Positions 25,747-35,272 of a DNA stretch of 41,690 nucleotides are shown here, one piece after another. The stretch comes from Planctomycetota bacterium (GTDB lineage Bacteria; Planctomycetota; UBA11346). Location of the stretch: positions 1-41,690 of the forward strand of contig JANQLF010000053.1 of assembly GCA_028280785.1 (NCBI GenBank), given 5' to 3'. The notes under the pieces are model-generated. The model did not search any database. It was not told the DNA's origin and saw nothing but the letters and a program-made list of their open reading frames with translations. The position numbers were made by a program, and so were the translations under genes. The number at the start of each line of letters is the position of its first letter. Positions within the stretch are counted from its first letter, which is position 1.

Positions 25747-27078
25747 TTAGTGAATATTCTTGCTGTATATGTATTTGTTGAAAAGACGCTCGCGCAATTC
25801 TTGACGACCACTGCGCTTTTCAGCTTCGCCTTGAGCAGCAGCGTATTCCTCGAGTTCTTCAAGGGTTGCGCCACCACTAAGAATTTTTGCGCCAATACCT
25901 TCTTTCCATCCAGCATAACGTTGATCGATAAAGGCATCAATTTCACCGTCCTGAATAATCCGATCGGCGATCAACAATGAATGGGCAAGCGTATCCATAC
26001 CGCTGATATGACCGTGGAATAAATCAACCGTGTCAAATGAGCCACGACGCACTTTCGCATCAAAGTTAAAGCCGCCATTGGTAAAGCCGCCCATTTTCAG
26101 CACAACCAATAAAGCTTGTACGTTGCTAGCTAAATCAGTTGGGTACTCATCGGTATCCCAGCCTAATATGGCGCCGTGATTCGCATCAACCGAACCCAAA
26201 CGACCAGCAGCCGCAGCTGTTTGCAAGTCGTGCTCAAAGGTATGACCAGCGAGCGTACAGTGATTGGCTTCGATATTTAATTTTAAGTCATTCATTAAAT
26301 CAAATTCATGCAAGAAACCGATAACTGTTGCTGCATCGTAATCATATTGATGAGTGGTTGGCTCACCCGGTTTAGGCTCGATGTAGAAATCACCTTCAAA
26401 GCCTTGAGAGCGACCGTAAGCAATCGCCATTTTCAAAAACGCCGCTAATTGCTCACGCTCTTGTTTTAAATTCGTATTTATTAATGAGGCATAGCCTTCA
26501 CGACCGCCCCAAAAGGTATAACCAGCACCACCTAATTGAATGGTTGCATCAATGGCACGTCGAACCTGTGCCGCTGCATGTGCAGTGACCAGTGGATCAG
26601 GATTAGTCGCCGCACCATGGGTATAACGTGGATGCGAAAATAAATTCGCAGTACCCCACAATAATTTAATGCCGGTTTCGTTCTGTTTTTGCTCGGCGTG
26701 ATCAACGATCTCTTTTAAATTTGCATTGCTTTCCGCAACACTCCCACCCTCAGGCGCAATATCGCGATCATGAAAACACCAAAACGGTGCTGTTAATTTA
26801 GAAACAAATTCAAATGAAGCGTCCATCGTGTCGTGCGCTTGTTCCATTTCGGTCGAACCCTGACCCCATGGACGATCATAAACACCGCCGCCAAATGGAT
26901 CGCTGCCAGTGCCACGCATGGTATGCCAGTAAGCAACGGCAAAACGCAGATGATCTTTCATCGGGCGACCAGCGACAACGCGGTCAGCATCATAATAATG
27001 GAAGGCCAACGGATTATCGGAATCAACACCTTCATAGGCGATCGGCTGGCTGACTTCTGGAAAATATTCTTTACCCAT
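25747..27078 (-). CDS. xylA: Xylose isomerase
   Basis: It converts D-xylose to D-xylulose. Catalytic and metal residues are in place: WCFHDRDIAPEG (H103, D106), EPKPGEPTTHQYDYD, EANHCTLAGHTFEHD and NFDAKVRRGSFD. The 443-residue length and the N-terminal AFHYYD segment place it with the longer class II enzymes such as that of E. coli. An AGAGGA ribosome site lies 7 nt before the ATG. It leads the xylAB unit and is divergent from a LacI-type regulator. Confidence 0.97.
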   Translation of the reverse strand: MGKEYFPEVSQPIAYEGVDSDNPLAFHYYDADRVVAGRPMKDHLRFAVAYWHTMRGTGSDPFGGGVYDRPWGQGSTEMEQAHDTMDASFEFVSKLTAPFWCFHDRDIAPEGGSVAESNANLKEIVDHAEQKQNETGIKLLWGTANLFSHPRYTHGAATNPDPLVTAHAAAQVRRAIDATIQLGGAGYTFWGGREGYASLINTNLKQEREQLAAFLKMAIAYGRSQGFEGDFYIEPKPGEPTTHQYDYDAATVIGFLHEFDLMNDLKLNIEANHCTLAGHTFEHDLQTAAAAGRLGSVDANHGAILGWDTDEYPTDLASNVQALLVVLKMGGFTNGGFNFDAKVRRGSFDTVDLFHGHISGMDTLAHSLLIADRIIQDGEIDAFIDQRYAGWKEGIGAKILSGGATLEELEEYAAAQGEAEKRSGRQELRERLFNKYIYSKNIH

Positions 27079-27131
27079 GGAATTCCTCTCTCGTTTCTGG
27101 GTGCTTTGAATTTCTGTGTTAGGGGCACATC

Positions 27132-27137
27132 ATTATA
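27132..27137 (-). promoter_or_regulatory. -10 box of the xylA promoter
   Basis: A perfect TATAAT is read on the minus strand 54 nt ahead of xylA. The sequence at the -35 position (TCATTT or GTCATT) is weak. Confidence 0.5.
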
Positions 27138-27185
27138 GACAATAGTTTTAAGCAAATGACTGATTTGATGTTCAATAGTCCTTGA

Positions 27186-27197
27186 TAACACGTGTTA
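27186..27197. promoter_or_regulatory. Palindromic operator, LacI-type
   Basis: TAACACGTGTTA is a perfect 12-bp palindrome with a central CG, as in LacI-family operators. It sits 1 nt upstream of the -35 box of the adjacent regulator gene and about 50 nt upstream of the xylA -10 box. A second perfect palindrome, TTGCATGCAA (27278-27287), lies in the regulator leader. Confidence 0.55.
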
Positions 27198-27198
27198 C

Positions 27199-27227
27199 TT
27201 GACATCATTTTTCAGAATTTGTCTATT
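27199..27227 (+). promoter_or_regulatory. Candidate promoter of the lacI-type regulator
   Basis: TTGACA (27199-27204), 17 nt, TCTATT (27222-27227). A second TTGACA lies at 27251-27256, with GATTAT 16 nt further on, and could be an alternative promoter nearer the gene. Confidence 0.5.
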
Positions 27228-27310
27228 CGTCCACTTTTGGCCATGAGTCCTTGACAGTGGGCACCCTTCTTAGATTATTGCATGCAACAAGTTAAGCGAT
27301 CTGAGAAGCC

Positions 27311-28303
27311 ATGTCCCGTGTAACTATCTACGATATTGCCCAAGAGCTCGACATTTCCACCAGTACCGTCTCACGTGTATTGAACGGATCCGCTTTAATC
27401 AGTGAAGCTACCAGCCAACGTATTCGTGAGACCGCTGAACGTCTCGGTTACCAGAAACGTCGCATCCGTCGCCATCGCGATCGCGCGGTCTTAAATATAA
27501 AAGTTGTCTTGCCGCGTCGCCAAGCTGCACATTTAAATTTATTCTATGATTTAACTGAATTAATTAGCGGCATGAAAGATGGCCTCGCCCCCTCACGCGC
27601 GAATTTAGTCTGCGAAATCGAAGATGCGCGTCTGGATTTATTCTCACATAAAAAAGGCGGTGATGTCGACGGCGTTATTTTCGCATTCACCAATGCCAGT
27701 CAGCAATTATGCGACACCCTCCACGATCGCGAAATTCCATACGTCCTACTCAACCGTGTACGTGATCATCAAGACTTTATTACCTGCGATCATGACACCG
27801 CGATGCTCAATCTGATGCGTCAAGTCACCGATAAACGCGACGAAGTCAAACCGCTTTATATTAATTTAAGTGCAGTCCCTGATTTAGCCAACGAACGCCT
27901 CAGTGGCATGCGCAAAGCCTGCGAAGAATTAAACATCACTTTTAATGACCGCATTGATGTATGGACCGTAGCAAATGTTAACCAGATTCATGGTGAAATT
28001 ATTCGCGAAAAAATGAAAGAAGATTACAACTGCTTTATTTGCTTTAATGACGTATTAGCGGTATCGATTCTGCAAAAAGCTCAGGCAATTGGTATTCGCG
28101 TGCCGCAAGACGTCTGTATTACCGGATTTGACAACTCGCCAATCTTACAATTAGTAAATCCACGCATCGCCACCATGAGTTTACCTGTTTACGACATCGG
28201 TCGACATGCTGGTAAATGGATTCAGCACCGCGTCATTGATCGCAATACTGAACTCATGCAAGAATTTCTTAACAGTAATTATTATCCAGGTGACAGTATT
28301 TAA
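27311..28303 (+). CDS. LacI-family transcriptional regulator
   Basis: The N-terminal helix-turn-helix is textbook (TIYDIAQELDISTSTVSRVLNGSALIS), followed by a hinge ending in an unusually basic stretch KRRIRRHRDR. The rest (about 62-330) is a periplasmic-binding-protein-like sugar-sensing domain with CFICFNDVLAVSILQKAQ and DVCITGFDN. It is divergent from xylA, with a palindromic site between them, and its stop codon overlaps the start of the isomerase gene (TAATG). It probably represses both units until a sugar is present. The effector, xylose or a related sugar, is inferred from context. Confidence 0.93.
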   Translation: MSRVTIYDIAQELDISTSTVSRVLNGSALISEATSQRIRETAERLGYQKRRIRRHRDRAVLNIKVVLPRRQAAHLNLFYDLTELISGMKDGLAPSRANLVCEIEDARLDLFSHKKGGDVDGVIFAFTNASQQLCDTLHDREIPYVLLNRVRDHQDFITCDHDTAMLNLMRQVTDKRDEVKPLYINLSAVPDLANERLSGMRKACEELNITFNDRIDVWTVANVNQIHGEIIREKMKEDYNCFICFNDVLAVSILQKAQAIGIRVPQDVCITGFDNSPILQLVNPRIATMSLPVYDIGRHAGKWIQHRVIDRNTELMQEFLNSNYYPGDSI

Positions 28304-29127
28304 TGGCTATTGATTCTTTAGATAAATTATGCGTTCATACCTTTACCACCAAACCGTGGTCCATGGATGAGTGTATTGAAAACTACGCGCGTGCCGGTGT
28401 CAAAGGCATCACCATGTGGCGTGAAACCTATGCCGGACTCGATTTAGCTAAAGTCAAACAACACATGTATGATGCAGGGCTCGCTCCGGTATCAGTGGCG
28501 CGCGGTGGTTTTTTCTGCCACACCGATAAAGCCGAACGCGACGCTGCGATTGCTGAAAATAAAAAGGCCATTGATGAATGCCACGCCCTTGATATGCTCG
28601 TATTAGTTTTGGTGTGCGGTGCTGCAATGGGCCAAAACGTCCAGCAAAATATTGGGCAGATCCAAGACGGCATTGCTGATTTAATTGACTACGCTGCTGA
28701 ACGTAACGTTAAACTAGCAGTCGAACCATTACATCCGGTTTATGCCCCCTCGCGCTCGGCAATTAATTCAATGAAATGTGCCAACGATGTTTGCGATGCA
28801 TTGAACTCCGAATGGGTTGGCGTAGCCGTTGACGTTTATCATTTGTGGTGGGATCACGACCTCGAAGCTGAAATTAAACGCTGCGGTGAAGCTAATCGCT
28901 TATTTGCGTTTCACGTCTGTGATTTCAAAGAAGAACCTGAACATTTATTAACCGACCGTGGTTTAATGGGCGAAGGTGCAATTGATATTCCACAAATTCG
29001 CGGCTGGGTTGAAGCAGCAGGCTTTGACGGTTTTAATGAAGTAGAAATTTTCTCGACTAAATATTGGTCACTCAATCAACACGATTATCTCAATCAAATT
29101 ATCGAAGCCTATAAGGCACACAGTTAG
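28303..29127 (+). CDS. Sugar isomerase/epimerase, TIM-barrel (xylose-isomerase-like)
   Basis: This 274-residue single-domain protein of the AP-endonuclease-2-like TIM-barrel family isomerises or epimerises sugars or keto-sugars. Metal-ligand positions are recognisable as [37 protein letters not shown] and FNEVEIFS. It is translationally coupled to the regulator by a 1-nt overlap and followed after 11 nt by a Gfo/Idh dehydrogenase. This pairing is common in pathways for inositol, hydroxypyruvate-type intermediates and unusual sugars. The precise substrate is not readable. Confidence 0.87.
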   Translation: MAIDSLDKLCVHTFTTKPWSMDECIENYARAGVKGITMWRETYAGLDLAKVKQHMYDAGLAPVSVARGGFFCHTDKAERDAAIAENKKAIDECHALDMLVLVLVCGAAMGQNVQQNIGQIQDGIADLIDYAAERNVKLAVEPLHPVYAPSRSAINSMKCANDVCDALNSEWVGVAVDVYHLWWDHDLEAEIKRCGEANRLFAFHVCDFKEEPEHLLTDRGLMGEGAIDIPQIRGWVEAAGFDGFNEVEIFSTKYWSLNQHDYLNQIIEAYKAHS

Positions 29128-29138
29128 AAAGGACTGGA

Positions 29139-30290
29139 ATGGCTGTAAAAAATATTGGCGTCATTATGAGTGGTGTTACCGGACGCATGGGCACCAACCA
29201 ACACTTAGTACGTTCTATCTTAGCAATCCGCGAGCAAGGCGGCGTCGCTCATGGTGACGATCGCATTATGCCTGATCCGATTTTAGTTGGTCGCAACGCG
29301 GCAAAGGTCGAAGCACTGGCTAAAAAATACAACGTCGAACGTTGGACTACCAATGTAGATGAAGCACTCGCTGATGATTACAACGAAATCTTTTTCGATT
29401 CTTCAGGCACCACGTTCCGCAAGGACTTTGTCGAAAAAGCCGTTGCCGCTGGCAAATCAATTTACTGCGAAAAACCAACAGCCGTTACTACAGATGAAGC
29501 ATTAGCTTTGGCTGAGTTAGCTGAAAAAGCCGGACTAAAAAACGGTGTGGTTCAGGACAAATTGTGGTTGCCAGGCATTCGTAAATTCCAAATGCTTAAA
29601 CAGCAAGGTTTCTTTGGCGACATTTTATCTGTACGTGGTGAATTCGGTTATTGGGTATTTACTGGCCACGTTGATGACCAACCAGCACAACGTCCTAGCT
29701 GGAACTACCGCAAAGAAGACGGCGGTGGTATGATCATCGACATGCACTGTCACTGGCGTTACGTCATCGACAATTTATTTGGTAACGTTAACTCCGTGCT
29801 TTGTCATGCTGCAACACATATCCCAGAGCGCGTCGATGAAAATGGTGATAAATATAAATGTACCGCTGATGATTCTGCCTACGCCTTATTTAAAACCGAT
29901 GACAACGTGATCTGTCAATTCAACTCGAGCTGGAATGTCCGCGTTCGTCGCGATGACTTATTCGTTATGCAAGTTGATGGCACTGAAGGCTCAGCTTTAG
30001 TTGGCTTGCGTAAATGTTGGGTACAACATCACAGTTCTACGCCGCGCCCTGTGTGGAATCCAGACATCGACAATCCAATCGATTTCTATGACGCTTGGCA
30101 AGAAGTTCCTGATTCCTGCGAATATGAAAACGCATTTAAAGTGCAGTGGGAATTATTCCTCAAGCATGTCGTCTATGATGAGCCATTCCGCTGGACGCTG
30201 CGTGAAGGTGCTAAAGGCGTACAGCTCGCAGAAGAAAGTCTCAAATCGCATGACAGCAAGGCTTGGGTTGAACTCACAGACCTCAGCTAA
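29139..30290 (+). CDS. Gfo/Idh/MocA-family oxidoreductase
   Basis: This 383-residue NAD(P)-dependent sugar dehydrogenase has a Rossmann domain (about 5-130) starting [16 protein letters not shown], a variant of the usual GxGxxG loop, and the family EKP motif at 111-113 (YCEKPTAVT). The C-terminal domain has [21 protein letters not shown], with the Asp and His expected for catalysis. AAGGA lies about 7 nt upstream of the ATG. It is third in the regulator-isomerase-dehydrogenase unit, which a strong terminator closes. It probably oxidises the sugar that its isomerase neighbour handles. Confidence 0.9.
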   Translation: MAVKNIGVIMSGVTGRMGTNQHLVRSILAIREQGGVAHGDDRIMPDPILVGRNAAKVEALAKKYNVERWTTNVDEALADDYNEIFFDSSGTTFRKDFVEKAVAAGKSIYCEKPTAVTTDEALALAELAEKAGLKNGVVQDKLWLPGIRKFQMLKQQGFFGDILSVRGEFGYWVFTGHVDDQPAQRPSWNYRKEDGGGMIIDMHCHWRYVIDNLFGNVNSVLCHAATHIPERVDENGDKYKCTADDSAYALFKTDDNVICQFNSSWNVRVRRDDLFVMQVDGTEGSALVGLRKCWVQHHSSTPRPVWNPDIDNPIDFYDAWQEVPDSCEYENAFKVQWELFLKHVVYDEPFRWTLREGAKGVQLAEESLKSHDSKAWVELTDLS

Positions 30291-30317
30291 GCTCTAAGAA
30301 CAGTTAGCACAATGATT

Positions 30318-30358
30318 ACGACACCATCGCTTGATTAAGTGATGGTGTCGTTGTTTTT
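30318..30358 (+). terminator. Intrinsic terminator after the sugar unit
   Basis: A 15-bp stem with one G-T pair (ACGACACCATCGCTT against AAGTGATGGTGTCGT), loop GATT, is followed by TGTTTTT. Confidence 0.92.
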
Positions 30359-30407
30359 AGCATAAGTCTGTCTGGACCTTGGCCGTGCAAGCCTATACAA
30401 TCGAAGC

Positions 30408-31472
30408 ATGCGCCTTCTCATTATTCTAGCATGTTTAAGTTTATGCATCGCATGCGCCGCTGAGGATATGGGCAAAAAGCCTGCTCCCATTGAAGACCCT
30501 ATCGGTCTTGGTGAACGACTCGCACTTATCGATTATTTGCGCGATGAGAAAAAACAAAAACTACCCGACAATCCAACGCTCGAACAATTGCGTGTCATCT
30601 ATTGGAAATTAGAGAAACGCTCTGATAGCAAAACACAAATTGCTGAAAAAGCCCGTGTCGACCGCTTGCGCCGCAGCTTAGAAGTCACCTACGCAATTGT
30701 CATTCCCAAGTCAAAGACCTATGAAGAACTTTTAGATATTAAAAAACTACAAGAAGATAAAGCCCGAAAAGAACTTGAAAAGCTGATCAAAAAACAACAG
30801 CAAGAAAAAAATGGCGAAGAGCCAAGTACGGGCTCCGAAAAATCTACCGCCATCGGCAAAGCTGATACTAAAAAAATAAAAAAGGCTGTCGTCTTAGTTG
30901 CCTCCAAAATAGGCACAGGCTCTGGATTCTTTATCAACAGCAAAGGCTACCTTATCACCAATCGCCATGTTATTGGAGCTCATGATAAAAATACCACCGC
31001 AACGATTTACTGGGAACAAGGCCAAAAGCGCGAAGCAGAAAATTTCAAAATTGTTGCCGTTTCAAAAAATCGCGACCTTGCGCTTCTCAAACCGATTAAA
31101 ACTGGCAAACAATACACGTACCTAAAAATCGATAAAACTTACGAAGTAACAAAAGATATACTTACCGCTGGTTATCCGCTTGGTGCATCAATAGGCCAAT
31201 CGCTTGGCACGAATGCCGTTGAATTAACCATGACTAAAGGGTCGATTACGTCGGTACGCAAAAAAGAAAATAAACCTTATTTCTTACAAACCGAAGCCAG
31301 CGCCAGTCAAGGTTGCAGCGGTGGCCCACTGCTTGATCGTGCCAGTAACAAAGTCCTCGGCATAATCACCTTGGGAATTGATCCCAAAGACGTAGGCGCA
31401 CACGGTTCGATTATGACCTTTGCGATTCCGTCATCGGAAATTAAAAAAGAGTTTGGGAAGTTTCTTCCTTAG
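30408..31472 (+). CDS. Secreted trypsin-like (DegP-type) serine protease without PDZ
   Basis: A short hydrophobic leader (1-17, LLIILACLSLCIACA) predicts export; a Cys near the cleavage site could make it a lipoprotein. Residues 20-155 are helical and charged, with a coiled-coil-like KLQEDKARKELEKLIKKQQQ. The protease domain (158-354) has the full triad: H187 in TNRHVIG, D223 in NRDLALLK and S304 in QGCSGGPLLD. Unlike DegP or DegS it ends after the protease domain with no PDZ. It is a single gene between a terminator and a cluster of hairpins. Its target is unknown. Confidence 0.88.
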   Translation: MRLLIILACLSLCIACAAEDMGKKPAPIEDPIGLGERLALIDYLRDEKKQKLPDNPTLEQLRVIYWKLEKRSDSKTQIAEKARVDRLRRSLEVTYAIVIPKSKTYEELLDIKKLQEDKARKELEKLIKKQQQEKNGEEPSTGSEKSTAIGKADTKKIKKAVVLVASKIGTGSGFFINSKGYLITNRHVIGAHDKNTTATIYWEQGQKREAENFKIVAVSKNRDLALLKPIKTGKQYTYLKIDKTYEVTKDILTAGYPLGASIGQSLGTNAVELTMTKGSITSVRKKENKPYFLQTEASASQGCSGGPLLDRASNKVLGIITLGIDPKDVGAHGSIMTFAIPSSEIKKEFGKFLP

Positions 31473-31478
31473 TTTACA

Positions 31479-31602
31479 TCGGGGGTTCCACCCCCGAATC
31501 CACGGCAACATAAAGTTGCCTATTCTTCGGCCAAAAAGCACGCCCGTGCTTTTTTAAATGCTTCGCATTTACCGAATTCACCCCCGCGACCGCTTCGCGG
31601 TC
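31479..31602. repeat. Run of five short hairpins in a convergent intergenic region
   Basis: Perfect stems follow one another: TCGGGGG/CCCCCGA (31479-31497), GGCAAC/GTTGCC (31504-31520), AAAAAGCAC/GTGCTTTTT (31533-31554, a usable bidirectional terminator), AAATGC-TTC-GCATTT (31556-31570) and GACCGC-TTC-GCGGTC (31588-31602). They fill most of the gap between two convergent genes. Confidence 0.8.
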
Positions 31603-31621
31603 CGGTACTCAAAACTTTATT

Positions 31622-32530
31622 TTATCCCCAAAGTGACTTGGGGTATACGCCTTCTTCGACCATCTTAGCAATCGATTGTTGGACGAAGTCTTTGTCTTCG
31701 CGGTAGGTGACGCCGAACCATTGGGCGGTGCTGCGGAGTACATTGACGGCAGCGCGATCGCTGGCGAGCATTTCGTTAACCACTGATGGAATATAAAATT
31801 CAGATTTCATTTCGGTGCCGCGTTCTTTTAAGAAATCGACAAACTGCGATTCGATTTCATCAAAAATAGACGGAGTGAAATTCCACATATTCATCGACAC
31901 CAATTCATCACCAGTGAAACTATGTTTAACACCGTCATCATCGGTATAAGCCGCACCGTCACCCTCGCGTTCAATGCCGCAGCATTCCTTGAGACCACTT
32001 AAATTACCATTGTCATCCGTACTGCAGACACCACGACACACGCTGCCAAAATCAGAAAGCGTGTTGCGTAAAATAAAGGCAACCATGCTGATGTCGGCTT
32101 TATCACCATCTTTAGCCGTTGCTAAATAATCGGCTGCGGTCTTAAACGAATCAGCACCGTAAAAATCATCACCATTAATCACCACGAAATTTTCGTTCAC
32201 CACATCGCGAGCACACAAAATCGCTTGGCCAGTGCCCCAGGGTTTTTCACGACCTTCCGGTAACGAGTATCCCTCTGGCAGCGCATCTAATTGTTGAAAG
32301 GCATAGGCCACTTCGATACGGCCTTCATACTTAGAACCAACCACTTCCTTAAACGCGTCTTCAATATCACGACGTATAATAAAAACGATTTTCGTAAATC
32401 CGGCACGAATGGCATCGTAGATAGAATAATCGATAATGGTTTCACCACTTGGACCAACCGCATCCAATTGCTTCAACCCACCATAACGAGAGCCCATACC
32501 AGCAGCTAAGACGACAACACTCGCACCCAT
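31622..32530 (-). CDS. Sugar-1-phosphate nucleotidyltransferase family protein
   Basis: The N-terminus VVVLAAGMGSRYGGLKQLDA is the nucleotide-binding signature of the NTP-transferase family, which makes activated sugars such as UDP-, GDP- or dTDP-sugars. VVINGDDFYGAD holds the metal-binding Asp pair, and EKPWGTGQAIL is the sugar-phosphate loop. The 302-residue length fits a single catalytic domain with no left-handed beta-helix. Which sugar it activates is unclear. An AGGAGAT ribosome site precedes the ATG by about 5 nt. It is divergent from kbl, with a 100-nt gap between them, and convergent with the protease gene. Confidence 0.87.
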   Translation of the reverse strand: MGASVVVLAAGMGSRYGGLKQLDAVGPSGETIIDYSIYDAIRAGFTKIVFIIRRDIEDAFKEVVGSKYEGRIEVAYAFQQLDALPEGYSLPEGREKPWGTGQAILCARDVVNENFVVINGDDFYGADSFKTAADYLATAKDGDKADISMVAFILRNTLSDFGSVCRGVCSTDDNGNLSGLKECCGIEREGDGAAYTDDDGVKHSFTGDELVSMNMWNFTPSIFDEIESQFVDFLKERGTEMKSEFYIPSVVNEMLASDRAAVNVLRSTAQWFGVTYREDKDFVQQSIAKMVEEGVYPKSLWG

Positions 32531-32630
32531 TTGTATCTCCTGAGCACCGGAGGATTGCTACGAAATTACGAGCGTCAACGCTTGGATATGGACAAATTGT
32601 TATATATAGTCCCGGCCCACCTGGAGCAGC

Positions 32631-33818
32631 ATGCACCCCTTATTAGCCCACCTCAGTGAATCTCTCGAACAGTTGAAGAGTGAAGGCCTGTTTAAAGACG
32701 AACGTGTCTTGGTTTCGCAGCAACAGGCAGCCATCGAAGTCGCTAGTGGCGACCAGGTCATCAACATGTGCGCCAACAACTACCTTGGCTTCGCTAATCA
32801 TCCGGAATTAATCAAAGCCGGACAAGAGGCCTTGGGTCACAATGGTTATGGCATGGCCTCCGTACGATTTATCTGCGGTACCCAGGATGTGCACAAAGAA
32901 CTCGAAGGCCGACTCAGCACTTTTTTACAACAAGACGACTGCATCTTGTATTCGTCCTGCTTCGATGCTAACGGTGGTTTGTTCGAGACACTCTTAACAG
33001 CCGAAGATGCTATTATTTCTGACAGCTTAAATCACGCGAGTATTATCGACGGCGTACGCTTATGCAAAGCACAACGCTTTCGCTACGCCAATAATGATAT
33101 GGCGGATTTGCGCAAACAACTCGAAGCCGCTAAAGGCGCACGTTTTATTCTGATTGCGACCGACGGCGTGTTTTCGATGGATGGTATCATCGCTAACCTA
33201 GCTGAAATCTGTTCACTCGCTGATGAGTATAATGCCTTGGTCATGGTTGATGATTCGCATGCGGTTGGCTTTGTTGGTGAAAATGGTCGTGGCACGCCTG
33301 AATACTGCGGCGTCAGTGACCGCGTTGATATTATTACCGGCACACTCGGCAAAGCCCTAGGCGGTGCCATGGGTGGCTATACCGCAGCTCGTCAACAAAT
33401 TGTTGATTGGTTGCGTCAGCGTTCACGCCCGTATTTATTTTCTAATTCATTAATGCCGAGCATAGCGGCAGCATCAATTAAAGCGTTAGACTTAGTTGAA
33501 AATGGTGCTGCTTTACGCGCGCAATTAACCGAGAACAGTGAATATTTCCGCAAAGGCATGAGTGAAGCTGGTTTTGATTTAGTGCCTGGTGATCACCCGA
33601 TTATTCCAGTAATGATTGGCGATGCGGCATTGGCCAAAGAAATGGCTGATAAACTACTCGACGAAGGCATATATGTGATCGCCTTTTCATTCCCAGTAGT
33701 GCCCAAAGGCCTCGCACGTATTCGCACACAAATGTCTGCTGCCTTAAATAAAGAGCATCTCGATAAAGCCATTGCTGCCTTTACAAAAATTGGCAAAGAA
33801 CTTGGAGTGATTTCCTAA
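32631..33818 (+). CDS. kbl: Glycine C-acetyltransferase (2-amino-3-ketobutyrate CoA ligase)
   Basis: This PLP enzyme cleaves 2-amino-3-ketobutyrate with CoA into glycine and acetyl-CoA. The PLP-binding lysine is K241 in [45 protein letters not shown] and [17 protein letters not shown] are hallmarks of the alpha-oxoamine synthase family. The 395-residue length equals that of E. coli Kbl (398). GGAG lies 5 nt before the ATG. Its stop overlaps the tdh start (TAATG), so the two threonine-degradation steps are translationally coupled. Confidence 0.95.
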   Translation: MHPLLAHLSESLEQLKSEGLFKDERVLVSQQQAAIEVASGDQVINMCANNYLGFANHPELIKAGQEALGHNGYGMASVRFICGTQDVHKELEGRLSTFLQQDDCILYSSCFDANGGLFETLLTAEDAIISDSLNHASIIDGVRLCKAQRFRYANNDMADLRKQLEAAKGARFILIATDGVFSMDGIIANLAEICSLADEYNALVMVDDSHAVGFVGENGRGTPEYCGVSDRVDIITGTLGKALGGAMGGYTAARQQIVDWLRQRSRPYLFSNSLMPSIAAASIKALDLVENGAALRAQLTENSEYFRKGMSEAGFDLVPGDHPIIPVMIGDAALAKEMADKLLDEGIYVIAFSFPVVPKGLARIRTQMSAALNKEHLDKAIAAFTKIGKELGVIS

Positions 33819-34843
33819 TGCGCGCCCTGGTTAAAGCAAAAAAAGAAACTGGCATTTGGTTAGAAGATATTCCGCAACCGGAATACGGTTCTAATGATGT
33901 TTTAATTAAAGTCAGCAAAACTGCGATCTGCGGCACCGATATTCATATTTATAATTGGGACCAATGGGCCCAGGACACCATTCCTGTACCGATGTGCGTT
34001 GGTCATGAATTCGTTGGTACTGTCGCCGCAATCGGTAGCGAAGTCAAAGGACTACAGGTTGGCGACCGTGTTTCTGGCGAAGGTCACATTACCTGTGGTC
34101 ATTGCCGTAACTGTCGCGCCGGTTTGCGCCATTTATGCCGCAATACCGAAGGCGTTGGCGTTAATCGCGCCGGTGCCTTTGCTGAATATTTAGTTATTCC
34201 TGCAGTGAACGCTTTTCCTATCCCCGATAATGTCAGCGATGATTTGGCTTCAATTTTAGATCCATTCGGTAATGCCGCGCATACCGCACTTTCTTTTAAT
34301 ACCGTTGGTGAGGATGTCTTAATTACCGGTGCTGGACCTATCGGCATCATGGCAGTGGCGATTTGCAAGCACATCGGTGCCCGCCATGTGGTGATCAGTG
34401 ATATTAACGATTATCGTTTGGACCTAGCTAAAAAACTCGGGGCTACCCGTACGGTTAATGTCAGTAAAGAAAGCATTAAAGACTGCATGGGTGAACTCGG
34501 CATGACCGAGGGCTTTGATATTGGACTTGAAATGTCTGGTAATGCACAGGCTTTCCGCGATATGGTCGATACCATGAATCACGGCGGTAAAATTGCGATG
34601 CTCGGTATTCCACCAGGTGAAACCGCCATCGATTGGTCACGGGTTATTTTTAAGGGTTTGCAAATAAAAGGCATTTACGGCCGCGAAATGTTTGAGACTT
34701 GGTACAAAATGGTCTCGATGCTGCAAAGTGGACTCGACATTGATAAAATCATTACGCATCGATTTAACATTGATGATTTTCAAAATGGTTTTGAAGCGAT
34801 GTTGTCTGGTAAATCTGGTAAAGTTATTCTTTCTTGGGATTAA
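33818..34843 (+). CDS. tdh: L-threonine 3-dehydrogenase
   Basis: It oxidises L-threonine to 2-amino-3-ketobutyrate with NAD+, feeding Kbl. It is a zinc-dependent medium-chain dehydrogenase: catalytic zinc ligands C38, H63 and E64 ([15 protein letters not shown]), structural zinc cysteines C93, C96, C99 and C107, and NAD-binding [13 protein letters not shown]. The 341-residue length equals E. coli Tdh. It is followed without any gap by a small membrane-protein gene. Confidence 0.96.
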   Translation: MRALVKAKKETGIWLEDIPQPEYGSNDVLIKVSKTAICGTDIHIYNWDQWAQDTIPVPMCVGHEFVGTVAAIGSEVKGLQVGDRVSGEGHITCGHCRNCRAGLRHLCRNTEGVGVNRAGAFAEYLVIPAVNAFPIPDNVSDDLASILDPFGNAAHTALSFNTVGEDVLITGAGPIGIMAVAICKHIGARHVVISDINDYRLDLAKKLGATRTVNVSKESIKDCMGELGMTEGFDIGLEMSGNAQAFRDMVDTMNHGGKIAMLGIPPGETAIDWSRVIFKGLQIKGIYGREMFETWYKMVSMLQSGLDIDKIITHRFNIDDFQNGFEAMLSGKSGKVILSWD

Positions 34844-35272
34844 ATGCTTACCAAAAACGACATAGCTGACAATGAAAAGGTCTGGGTGTTATGGATCGCC
34901 ATTTTCCTTTTCCCCTTAGCTATTGCTGGTGTCATGGTGATGCCAACTATTCAGTACCTTTCTGGGAAATCCAAACTCATACTCATCCATAAGGGATCTT
35001 CTAATCCAGAGTTAACTCATTATTTTCAAAGTAAAGAAAAAGCCGAGCAGTTTTTAAAGAGTCCTTACTGGAACGGTGCTCGTGATAAAAATGGCAATAA
35101 GATCCTCACTGATATCAATACTATTAACGTCGGGTATTCTGTGCCCTATCATACCTGGTATAGCATCTTATGGCCATACCCAGTTTTTCTACCAGTTCTC
35201 TTTTTTATGATTCGCACACTATGGTGGGGCATTCACCAACGCACTCATTCAGATCGTATTGAAATCGACTAA
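34844..35272 (+). CDS. Small membrane protein, unknown
   Basis: 142 residues with two membrane helices (about 15-38 and 108-130) flanking a soluble loop of about 65 residues (SKEKAEQFLKSPYWNG and following). The start codon directly follows the tdh stop, so it is probably translated with the kbl-tdh unit. Its end overlaps the convergent photolyase gene by 4 nt. I do not recognise a family. The topology (two helices with a loop between) resembles DUF3592-like proteins, but no specific motif supports this. Confidence 0.7.
   Translation: MLTKNDIADNEKVWVLWIAIFLFPLAIAGVMVMPTIQYLSGKSKLILIHKGSSNPELTHYFQSKEKAEQFLKSPYWNGARDKNGNKILTDINTINVGYSVPYHTWYSILWPYPVFLPVLFFMIRTLWWGIHQRTHSDRIEID

Noticed and set aside
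31479..31602. CRISPR array
   Set aside because: The hairpins differ from each other in sequence and spacing, so there is no repeat-spacer pattern.
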